Assembly (NCBI GenBank): GCA_902651635.1
Contig: CACRSC010000032.1
Coordinates: forward strand, 185,422 to 218,944
Direction of reading: 5' to 3'
DNA length: 33,523 bases
Origin: Mastigamoeba balamuthi
Lineage: Eukaryota > Evosea > Mastigamoebida > Mastigamoebidae
The notes beneath the pieces are model-generated. The model made no database searches. It saw only the letters and a list, made by a program, of their open reading frames with translations, and had not been told where the DNA came from. This document shows positions 10,461 to 19,759 of the stretch, piece after piece. Each line of letters opens with the position of its first letter. Position 1 is the stretch's first letter. The translations under genes and the position numbers were made by a program.

Positions 10461-12481
10461 CCCTTGGGTTTCTGGGGTTTCGTTGCAGCTTCTGCCTGCT
10501 GCATCTTCATTCCAACAGCTAATGAAGGATGAGAAAAAATAAGAAAAAATGTAGGCACATTTGAGAAGACGCATCATGGCCTGAGCTCCTTCCCCTCCTA
10601 TCATTCAGACAGGGATCTCTGGTGTAGTCTCATTTGCTGAAGAAGACCTGTTAAATGTTAGTACAGAAATCATGTATATTAACACACGTTTTTGGCCTCA
10701 TTGCAGAAGCACATCTAGACAGTGGTCACCCTGTCCCCCAGGCAGATTGTGGCCTCGTACAGCTGCCCCTGAACGTTGCTGACCCCTGAGTCCAGTGGGC
10801 TGCCCTGTACAGTGCTGGATGGGAAGTGACCTTCCTCAGAAGAGACTCGAGCTGTGAAAGGAAGAACATATCAATCTCCCTCAACACAGGCTTTGGGGGA
10901 GATGGAACTACAGCCTTTCTCTTGGGCTGACTGGCTTCTGTGGAGGGGGAGAGCGGCTCCTGCTCCATGACCTCCTCAGCATCCTGCATTCCCACTGGGC
11001 TGTCACTGGGAATCTCAATTGCTAACTCTGCTGTCCCTGGCTCACCCAGGGCATGTCCTCCTGGTGGTGCTGGTGCTGCATGGGCTCTGGGGACTGGGGT
11101 CTTACCGGAATTGATAGCCCTCTCCTTGTGGTGGCTCTTGTGCTTCTTGTGGGGCCGTTCCTCTGACTCTGACTCTGACTCTGACTCTTTCTCTGATTGG
11201 TGCTTGCATCCCAAGCAGGATTGTATGTCTTCTTTTTCTTTGGGGTCTCAAAATGTGGGTCTTTGTCATGCCTTTCCCTATTGGACTTTTTAAGTTGATG
11301 AATCCAGTCCTTTAGAGTTTCTCGACTGCAGATTGGCTTCTTGCTGCAGCCAGGGTCCCCTATGATGGCATGCAGAGCCCTGATCTGGTCCTCGGGTATA
11401 GTCTGCGGAAATCCTGTGTTTCTGGTTAGAGGAAATAATTGAATTGGTAAGTACAGAGAGGTCAAGTGTTCGAGCTGTAAGAGGAGCCAGCTGCTGCTCT
11501 GTTCTTTCCATACACAGCTTCTTGAGCTCGTTCCTTGCAGGAAGGCTCAGTGCATTCCAAGCTGTGGTCATGTCCTTGACAATGTAGGCTCTTTTCTTAG
11601 CATTGGCTTTCCTTATAAGTTCCTTCCACCCTGTTTTTTTAGTCAGTCTGCCTGCGACCTCTGCTCCTTGGGGCAATTATCCTGTACATAATGTCAGAAG
11701 TTCATGTGATTATTTAGTTTTTTTACTTTTCCTGTTTGAGGTCCATTAACAGATAGTAGATGGCCATGTAGCTGATGGTGGCTGTTGTTGCATTCACAGA
11801 TGCACTGTACCAACGGCAGAGTTTGAAGCTCACGGGCTGGTAGATGTTGCAGCAAGGCAGCTTGATCTGTGCTCATGACTCGGGCTTTCTCTGATCCTCT
11901 GATTCAAAGTACTTAATCTAATTTTTGGATAAAAACAATTTTAAAATTGGTTCAAATACCCTTTGGACAGAAACAGAGCTGAGAATGTGATGCATTCCCT
12001 CCAGCACCACAAGGTGGTCTGGGAACACCTGTATGAAGTCCAGCATGCTTTCCTTGTGGTATTCCTCACTCAACATCCCCATAATGTACCCCTCGATGTT
12101 TGTCCAGTTGGGGTCCCTGAGGAATGACCATATCTTTATCTGCAAGATTAACTCAGTTTTGAATAACCAAAATCCACTTACCTGCTCAACAGTGACCTCA
12201 ACTCCAAGGTTCAGCTTGATCTTGTCCTGAAAAGTCTGAAGGTTCATGTTCTGAGGCCTGAACTGCTCCTTCATGTTCTCTGCAGTGTTGTTGTACTGAG
12301 TAAGCATGTTCTTCATATTGTTGCTCATCATGCAAACCTTCAGAACACAGCTGTTGAACTTGGAGAGATTGCTGTAGTGAAGTCCCTCACTGATGTACTG
12401 GTAGAACACCTGTGTGATCTTAATCTTGTCAAGGTGATCCTGCTCCAGCTTAACTCCTATATATTATGTTATTTGTAAATG

Positions 12482-12680
12482 AAAAGTTTAAGTATCACAA
12501 TTGCGATAATTTAAAAGTCTTGCAATTGCAACATTTTAAAATGTATCGTGATCATAACAATTCACAAGTATTGTGATCACGACATTTCAAAAGTCTTACA
12601 ATTACAACATTTCAATAGTATCATGATTGTGACATTTCAAAAGTCTCGTGATCACAACATGAACTAAGTATCACTCACTA
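12482..12680 (-). repeat. 25-bp palindrome-centred tandem array inside a gene X intron
   Basis: Seven to eight units of 25-26 bp follow, on the plus strand, AAGT-MTC-GTGATCAC-AACATTTCAA. The centre of each unit is a short palindrome or near-palindrome that varies between units: TTGCAATTGCAA, GTGATCAC, ATGATTGTG and others. The array lies within intron 12457-12682 (GTTAGT donor, ATATAG acceptor on the minus strand). Unit length and the TTTCAA spacer resemble the array in the piggyBac intron at 7300-7550, in opposite orientation relative to transcription. Confidence 0.85.
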
Positions 12681-13059
12681 ACCTTTGCTCTCGGAATTCG
12701 AGTCTACTTCCTTCTTCCCCTGAGAAAGAGTTAAGAATAGTAAGAAATATAGAAAAATAACAGAAAAGGTCTTACCTTGAACTTTGAAGCCACTGCTGCC
12801 TTGACTTATTTAGCAGCAGGTGCAGCTGCCTGGGGTGCCTGGAGTGTCTGGACTGCCTGGGCTCCTACAGCTGCTGGTACAGTCTGGAGTGCCTGAGAAA
12901 CCTGGGGATCTTGGATGTTCTGGGGGGCCTGGAGGGCCTGAAGGGCCTGAAGGGCCTGGGAGGCATGAACTGCTTGGACAGCAGGGGTTGCTGGAGCTGC
13001 TGGGACTGTCTGTGGTGGTGGTCCATGGGCTGGTGTAGCCATTGCACCAGATGCTTCAA

Positions 13060-13241
13060 AAGAGTCTTAAACTCTCTAGATTTGTGAAAAAATCATGATA
13101 TTTGAAAATCATGATATTATGGAATATCATCATACTCTAAATTAGTCTTAACCTGCTACACCAATTCAATTAGCCAATTCACCTTAATTACTGCTTTTGA
13201 TAAAAGTTGGAATGAGTTAAGGACACTCTGCTAACTCTCCC
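13060..13241. promoter_or_regulatory. Divergent intergenic region between gene X copy B and transposase copy B
   Basis: This is an AT-rich spacer between head-to-head genes. AATCATGATATTTG occurs at 13091-13104 and AAATCATGATATT is repeated at 13106-13118, with a further ATATCAT nearby. The first of these matches the motif in the corresponding spacer at 7021-7034. It is likely to hold both promoters; no experimental mark is visible in sequence. Confidence 0.4.
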
Positions 13242-14878
13242 TTGAGGTCTTCCTCTGCCTGCCCCTCAGATTTTTCACAACAGTGTGCACCTCATCCAGG
13301 TGGCCGGCCCCCTCTGAAGGCGCCTGTCTTTTGGAAGCTCTTTTCAAGTGAGTTGCTTGAGTATATGTCCGACATCCTCACGAGAGGGCTTCAGGACCAC
13401 CGTGCTGGACCTCAAGGGTGCCAGGTCGGGGTCTCTGTCCAGAACATCCAAGATCTTGTCTTCCTCATTGTTCACATGATAGGGTGCAGACCAAAGGTCA
13501 CCAGCAAGCTCTTGTCATACTTGTGCACTCATGAGGGCCATGTATCACCATGGATCAGTGAAGAGCGCTGGCAGAACATCACGGGTCAGTTTTTCCAGCT
13601 GGACAAGAGCCATCTCATCAACCTCTTCTCGGAGTAGTACTTTCAGTTCTGGAACGTATCTGGTCTTCTCTGGCTCATGCTCAATGAGAGTATGCTCAGT
13701 TTCCATGGGAACTTACCATTTACCATCATGATCAAGTGGAAGCCAACTCCAGAAGGGGCCCTGGTGTATGTCATCTGTGCTATCTCCACAGCTGGCGGCC
13801 TGCCGATTCTGCTATTTCTCATCCTGAACTTTCATGGGGGATAGCGGCAACAAGACACTCCTCATGATCCTTGAGCTGGTGTGCTCGTGAATTCGCCAGA
13901 TGCAGCAGGATCATCGTCTTCCAGACCCAGTCTGCCTCACAGCAGATGTGGCCTTTGGCAACCTCAAGACTGTCCAGAGGTACCACCCACACATCTTGTT
14001 CATCATGTCTGTGAAGAAGACGAACACAAAGACCATGCTGGTGACACAGCTTGGCCATCTCGAGAGCCAGGCAGTTTCTCGAGGCTCAGTTGTTCAGGAA
14101 GTATTCTTGGATGTGGCACCTGTGTACAATATGTCCTCGTTCTTCAAGCCAGTTGATGTGCCTTGCCCAGTGATTCTGGCACCTCTACTCTCAGTGGAAA
14201 CTGCCCACCTTCTCTATGATTAATTGTGACGATCTGAACATTATGGCTAAGAGGATGGGCCTCTTGATCCAGGGCTCTCACGCAGCTGTTATGCTGCGAA
14301 TTGTTCAGGGCAACTACACGGATAATAGCCCAAGCCCGAGGAAGTGGACAAGGTGGGTCCAGAACTCAGGCGACTCTCCAGATGAAGTGACCTCTGCTGA
14401 TGAAGTGGCTGCTCCCTCACTGGCTGGTGAAGAGAGCGAGTCTGGGGACGATTCCCCACCTGCTGGCCAACCAGGTAACCTCTCTTCGCCCTTTGCCACT
14501 GAGGAATCAAGCGAATCACAAGAGAAAACGAGTGTGATAACACCTTCCTTCTGCCTTTCTCGCTGCATCATATGCTCAGTCAATCTGCCACTGCACTGAC
14601 CCACACACACACTGCCTAACACTTGCCACCCAGAGAAACGCATGCAAGAGCTGAAGAGCTGGAACAAGGCCAAGCTGGTGGCCCACCTCAAGACTTGGCT
14701 GTGTGCCTCTGCGACGGGCAACAAGAACGTCCTTATTTGCCGAATTCTGTCCCATGAGGGTCCTGATGCTGCAGCTGTGGCTGGCCGACTCCAAGCATTC
14801 CTCTTCAACAAGGCCACTGGGCGTCTCCCACAGATCTTCCTATACAAGTTGCTCTTTAACTTCCCTGTTTTCATGTAA
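13242..14878 (+). pseudogene. piggyBac-superfamily transposase copy B with C-terminal SAP-like motif
   Basis: The frame from 13242 reads FWKLFSSELLEYMSDILTR, ERWQNITGQFFQLDKS, WNVSGLLWLMLNESML and KWKPTPEGALVYVICAIS. The order of helix, F-x-L-D, then xxESMLxFxG, then KPxPxG is that of piggyBac transposases up to the first catalytic site, where the usual Asp is Asn (LNES). An in-frame TAG at 13635, a frame change near 13842 and a TGA at 13888 interrupt it. It then continues LTADVAFGNLKTVQRYHPHI (candidate second Asp) and SRGSVVQEVFLDVAPVYN. A Glu/Ser-rich linker ends at a GT donor (14475). The acceptor at 14633 joins in phase to QPEKRMQELKSWNKAKLVAHL and NKNVLICRIL, which has the helix-turn-helix spacing of a SAP DNA-binding motif. 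Distinct from copy A in sequence. Not functional as it stands unless stops are read through. Confidence 0.6.
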
Positions 14879-15065
14879 AAATATCTCTGTTTTCAAGAGC
14901 TAAGACAGTTACATTTCCAATTCAAAAAAGAGTCAGGTGCCAGAGCAGCACTAGCAGTTCACCTAAGGTATTCTATTTATAGATTTCATTTAAATTAGAA
15001 AACAATTTATTGTTTTTTCATTTAAGATTTTAAGAGTCTTTTTTCTTCCCTGATGGAATAAGACC
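14879..15065. other. AT-rich left flank of LINE copy 2
   Basis: No gene is seen. The segment contains CACCTAAGGTATTC, which could be a splice donor, followed by a T-rich run and TTAAGAGTCTTTTTT. It may be the left half of the intron whose right half, with tandem repeats, lies at 23627-23837. In that case the LINE inserted into a piggyBac intron. No exact target-site duplication was found. Confidence 0.3.
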
Positions 15066-15073
15066 CCCCCTAC

Positions 15074-17116
15074 ATGTATCCTAATGGCACACCACAGTGC
15101 TGCACAGCACAGTGGTTCCAGCCCCTGGCATCAGTGCTCTGGCAGATCTTCAGCCTGGCACTCGTGGTCCTTACCATGGCAGCACTCGTACAGCCCCCAA
15201 GATGCCTCACAGTGCCTCCAGGGGCCGGCACCATAATGCCAATTGGAGCAGGTACCCCCCCTACCTGCCCCCTCCCCATGCCCCACATACACGCCCACAA
15301 ATACCCCCCAGGGCTGGGCACACCCAAGGCCCACAGAGTGATAACCTGTGGCGCCCCACAACAAGCATCAACTGAAATGCCCCCTGAGACCAAAAGTCGC
15401 ACCCCAAAAGCCATTCCGTACCTGCTACCCATAATGCCCAGTGCCGTGGGCTCCATTTCATCAAACCACAGCATAGCCGAGGCACCAGTCCTGCAGCCAA
15501 CACTGCCGCCAGAGCACAGCATGCAACATCCGCCAGCTCCTTCAAGCCCCACCCCTCTTTCTGAGAAATTTCCCAGCCCACACCCGGAAATACTGAAGAA
15601 CACGTACCATAAAAATGGTGGCAAAAAGCACACTCAATATCACAGTGGTACAAACCAGCCAGAGCATGGAGGAGACTCCACCTGCAGATCCCCCAGTGAC
15701 TATTGGTGCTCCCCTGCCAACAAAACACCCACGAGAGGACATGACGCCAGCTGATGCAGACTGCATGCAAATCAACAGCGATACTGAGAAACAACAGCTC
15801 GAAGCCCAAAGTGCACCAACAGAGGGCAGCACCCCAGCCCTGAACCCTGTGACTGAAGTGCTAGATATAGAGATCCTCCTGACCCTCATTCAGGCAGCAT
15901 GCTGATAGAGTCAGATGAACCCCACAAACAGAAGCTCATAGAGCTGACCTGCCTGTACGAAACTGCTCTGGTCGCCCACATCCATGGAAAAAGCTGACAT
16001 CGCCCTACGGGAGACAGCAAGAACCTCAAAGAGCTGGCTGCAGACAGTCTACAGCTGGGCGCAGCCCACGCAATGGGCGCCACCACCCAGAGCCCAACCA
16101 AGCCCAAGTGCCAGAACAGACCAAGCCCCACTTCCGAGCTTTCAGCTCACTGCACCACCATGGCCGAACAAGACAGTTGTCACATGGGGGCAAGCTGCCA
16201 TGCACAATCCCGCCTGTACTGACCACTACACAGACCCTGCCCCTAGCCCAAGGTCAATCAACAGCCTATCTGGCAAGCCTCTAGCACCACTGAGAGCTGT
16301 AGAAGATGCAGACTATGAGACGGTGATGATGAACGCAATCACTCTTGTGGCAGGTGCAAGTCTACACGAGACAGAAGCACGCCAGGCAGCTATGGCTGGG
16401 ATGGAACTCCTTGACCTATTCTGGGAGACACATAAAATCAACATCACGGTAAATTCAGCCTTCATAAAGTATGTCAGAAAAACAGCATAATGTTCCCGGC
16501 CCCAAATGCAGCAGTGTACTGCAAATGTCAGAAGATCGATATTGCCCAAAGGGCCAGGGGCTACTCGCCAGAAACGAAGTTCTGGGTCCTCACAGAGACC
16601 AGAATTCCCTTCACAATCTATGTCCTAGACACTGATAGGTGCAAATCCTACCCATGAGAGCTCGCCAATGCATGGGCCCAGCCAGCCAAGGCTCACATCA
16701 TTGGACTCGAACCTCATGCCAATGGCTGGGCGGTCACATTCACCAATAGGAAGACGATCCTCCAGCTGGTCCTCCAGACCAACAATGACCCACGGGCCTT
16801 GGTACACACAGTGGCTGCATACCAAAACAAGCTTTACCCTGGCAAAGTATGGAAAGTGGAACTGAATGCCCATACTCAACTTGGAGCCTCACTGCACAAT
16901 GCCATCAACCAGGCCTTCGAAGACTGCCCATTTGACATCACCCAGACAGGTGCTAACCCAAAAGGAGATGTCTTCATTGTGCACACATGGCCCTCAATCA
17001 ACGAGTCTGCCAACATCTGCATACCGGGCTACCCCGAGGCTACCACTTACCCACATGGTACAACCACAGTCAATACTTACCTGCCCACTGACCGCACCAA
17101 ACAACCATGCAGATGA
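15074..17116 (+). pseudogene. LINE ORF1-like protein, frameshifted
   Basis: A proline-rich N-terminal frame (15074-15754) runs into frames at 15615-15905 and 15984-16490, and then a C-terminal block around 16640-17116. Readable parts are VEDADYETVMMNAITLVAG, a helix-rich region ending INITVNSAFIKYV, and KVWKVELNAHTQLGASLHNA with NPKGDVFIVHTWPS before the stop at about 17116. It sits directly upstream of the endonuclease, the usual place of a LINE nucleic-acid-binding ORF1. I do not see a CCHC knuckle or a clear RRM. Function is inferred from position. Confidence 0.5.
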
Positions 17117-17478
17117 GCACGAGGTGAGCAGAAACAGGTGCAGGAGGCATGGCCCACTGGCAGAGTGACCCGAGTAGACCCCCAGATGATAAGGTACCAC
17201 GTAGGTATACTCCTGATGTATGTCCAAGGAGCAGCCACTATGGACAACAGCATTACCATAGCCAGTTGGAACGTTCAAAACACCCTCTTTGGAGCTGTCA
17301 TACTCCTAATTAAAGCCATCAGGAACTGCACCAAACGCACAGCCCCTGAGATCATAGCACTGCAGGAACTGGGTGTAGTGGATGAAAAACAGGTCAATCA
17401 GATGGCTAATACAGAGAGAGGGATACAGCCTATTCATAGGCCAACGAGTAGGAAACAAAGTACCAGTGGGTTTCCTCG

Positions 17479-17512
17479 TGCTGTTTCTGACCCCCCGACT
17501 CTGACCCCCCTG
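17479..17512 (+). repeat. Left terminal inverted repeat
   Basis: The 34-bp end of the nested transposon is inverted relative to 19247-19280, with a single mismatch at its nineteenth base. It includes two C-runs of six, each preceded by TCTGA. Confidence 0.9.
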
Positions 17513-17571
17513 CCCAAAAATTTCTACGCAAAACTTACCACACAAAATGACGTCATTTAACAATAATATTA

Positions 17572-18919
17572 TTACAGTCGAAGAGCATGAGTATAGAGAT
17601 CAAGTGCAAGGTTACACATGGAACTGGTCAAATCTGCTGTTGTCCGATATGTAGGATGAAGTTCCAGCCACAAATGATATATGTCAATAAATACAATTGA
17701 CTTCTCGAGGTCGTCCACAGCATACTCCCACTTCCGCCAAATGAATGGCCAGTAGTGTCCTGCCATAGCATCATTGAATGAGTCTGCATAGTTGAATGTA
17801 GTATTGAACTCGTCCCATCCAATAACTTTCCCAGCCTTGGGAAGTTTTCTTCCAGTTTCCACCAATGCATTAGTAACAAGGAATTTCTTGCCAACGTCAG
17901 AGTCTTCTTGCCAGTTATGTAGAAAGAACTCCTTTGTACGAGAATTGTGCAATGCAGCCCACTCACCACCACAGGTTACTTCAGGTCGAAGTTGGGCAGC
18001 AAACTGTGGCCACCACATGGAATTAACAGAAGCAAGAACGGGATGATATGTGTTTTTGAGTTGCCGGTATGTTCCTGTTATTAGGTACCATGCATCCAAA
18101 GTTAGAATCGGAATTGCACCATCATCATCTGCAGGAAGTTGTTTTTCTGCCCAGTGTACTACCTCTGCTGTTTTCTGTTTTTCCCCCCTTCTTGCACACT
18201 TGATGAAGGGGAAACATCCCCAACACAAAGGGTAGAGTGCTGGTCTCCAAGCAAGTCATCAGCTCTGATATCCAATGCCCGATGTGGTCCTCTTTGTCAG
18301 GAACAAGCAATGAGCATGGTGATCCCCGTCCATAGTATTTCCTAAGTTTCTTGTTCAGCGTAGCCTGTCCACCAACCTCTACTAGAGAGCTCAGTGCATT
18401 GGTCAGACAACCAGCAGTGAACTCTTTCTTCCAGAGCATTCTCTTGGACAAAGTCCTCCAACGGTCAAGCTTCATGACCTGGTCAATTCCGAGTTTCTCT
18501 TTCAGAAAGCACTTTTCGTTCTTGAATGCAGCCTTGAAAGGATATCGAGTTTGTCCTTGGACTGAAGAGTGTTCCCGGAATTGCAGCAGGATCCAAAGAG
18601 ACAGAACCTTGTAGAGAACTGAATGAAATAGGGATATGTGGTTGCAGTCTCCCAGTGCTTGAATAACACTGTCTGAGAATATCGATTCTGTGATGTGAAA
18701 CATCGTGGCATCTTCCTGAAGAGCTGGATCTGGGATTGCTCCCCAGTGACCAAACGCTGGCTCTCCAAACTCCCACAGATGCGCCCCCTTCTTTTCAAAC
18801 AAATTCCATCCTCGAGTGGAGAGCAAAGCTCTCTGTGTGGCCTCCCTGGCACGCTGTCTCTCCAACTCATGGACGTGCTCATGCACGTCCCACACTGGAA
18901 TGGGTTCGTTGTCCTCCAT
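17572..18919 (-). pseudogene. Transposase of the nested transposon (piggyBac-like DDE superfamily), one frameshift
   Basis: The first frame starts at ATG 18919 (MEDNEPIPVWDVHEH) and runs to about 18180. A change of frame at the TTTTTCCCCCC run near 18177-18187 leads into the second frame, which ends at 17572. Together they give about 448 residues. Readable landmarks are FHITESIFSDSVIQALGDCN, LDRWRTLSKRMLW, TLNKKLRKYYGRGSPC, VPDKEDHIGHWISEL, PILTLDAWYLITGTYRQL, KKFLVTNALVETGR and FNTTFNYADSFNDAM. The pattern D-x-W/Y, then (T)NA, then YN-x3-F-x2-D-x-FN, followed by a helix ending in Y-x-LWLEL, fits a DDE/RNase H-fold transposase distantly like piggyBac. The first catalytic position may be the Asn of TLNKK. 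The element lacks the TTAA target of true piggyBac, so this may be a separate family. A single homopolymer frameshift could be a sequencing error. Confidence 0.6.
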
Positions 18920-19246
18920 CTGTGGTAAAGCGCTCTTCTTGAGATTTTAACCTATGTAGCCCAGCCAGGCTGGCGCCTATCTCAGATGGAAAGACAATTG
19001 CATAACATGACGATTCATACTGAACTGAGGGGGGAGCGCACCAGAGGGCCTGAGACCGCCAAGGCAATCACCACCACACAATTCTCGTGGAATTGTTTTC
19101 TCAGATCTTTCCCCCGATTGTCCAGAGAAGTATCTGCGGATATATCTTCTTGCCCATACATTCAGTTACCAACACAAGAAGACCCGGTCCGGTGCCCCCG
19201 TGGTGAGGAGCACTCACTTTGGATTGCTCACAAAAATGGCAGGGAA

Positions 19247-19280
19247 CAGGGGGGTCAGAGTGGGGGGGTCAGAAACAGCA
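19247..19280 (-). repeat. Right terminal inverted repeat
   Basis: This is the reverse complement of the left end at 17479-17512 apart from one base. The first C-run is seven instead of six plus G. Confidence 0.9.
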
Positions 19281-19759
19281 TGCACAACACCATAAAAGAT
19301 TACTGGTCAGTACCACGAACCACAAGGACATCCTAACAGGAACACTCAAACTCCATGCAGCGCTAAATATCATAAATGCATACAGCCCAACCAGAGGATC
19401 CCCAGCCCAGAGAGAACTTTGGTACACCATAACAGAACAGACAAAGAAAGCAATGGATAGCGTACTGGTGGGGACCTTAATACATGGATAGATCACCCTG
19501 AGGACACATATGCAACGGCAGAGCTAGATGCACAAATACCTGTGAAACCACAACATGATAGATGTCCTCAAACACCTAGGAACAGCAGCAACCACATACT
19601 ACGGCTCACACAACAACACCAACAGACTAGACTACATCATCAGCACACGGAATCTGACCCCATGCATTCATGACAGTGGTGTAGGCAAACACACTGATGA
19701 CCTCTCTGATCACTTACCAATATACTGCACAATTACTCTTACGGAAAACATACCATGCC

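Larger units (their letters stand above)
10150..13042 (-). pseudogene. Gene X copy B: unknown multi-exon, transposon-linked gene
   Basis: Start ATG is at 13042, followed by an Ala/Gln/Pro-rich tract (repeats of QALQA). An in-frame TAA at 12806-12808 interrupts exon 1. Canonical introns are visible at 12720-12775, 12457-12682 and 12140-12181. Spliced in phase they join SKFK-GKKEVDSNSESKG-VKLEQDHLDKIKITQVFY, a long helical region, and SFLRDPNWTNIEGYIMGMLS. Further exons at about 11880-11735 (IKLPCCNIYQ, RWYSASVNATTATISYM), 11676-11480 (WKELIRKANAKKRAYIVKD, NELKKLCMERTEQQ) and 11440-10740 (LHAIIGDPG, a Ser/Glu repeat, EERPHKKHKSHHKERA) match copy A. A last exon cluster near 10540-10150 is low complexity. 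One frame change is needed near the Ser/Glu repeat. The WKELI-to-ERTEQQ exon faintly recalls an HMG box, but that is weak. Function is unknown; a nuclear transposition accessory protein is my inference. Confidence 0.6.
17479..19280 (-). mobile_element. 1.8-kb DNA transposon with 34-bp terminal inverted repeats, nested in the LINE
   Basis: The left end starts TGCTGTTTCTGACCCCCC (17479) and the right end gives the same sequence in reverse complement, finishing at 19280. The inverted match is 33 of 34 bases. Each terminus holds two tandem copies of TCTGACCCCCC. Removing 17479-19280 restores the LINE reading FLV-HNTI, and the older LINE copy reads FLV-HHTV at the same place (about 2966). That gives an internal empty site. 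A possible 3-bp target duplication is TGC (17479-17481 and 19281-19283). The element carries a single minus-strand gene, at 17572-18919, that fills most of it. Confidence 0.85.

Noticed and set aside
11160-11205. Gene X Ser/Glu repeat as an independent microsatellite locus
   Set aside because: It lies within an exon conserved in both gene X copies and keeps a coding frame, so it is treated as part of that gene.
12482-12680. CRISPR-like array
   Set aside because: Units are contiguous with diverged palindromic centres and no unique spacers, they lie in an intron, and the genome is eukaryotic.
17485-19274. Insertion at the centre of a 19-bp palindrome in the LINE
   Set aside because: The apparent palindrome TGCTGTTTC-A-GAAACAGCA is made of the transposon's own inverted ends. 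The other LINE copy lacks it and gives the empty site directly.
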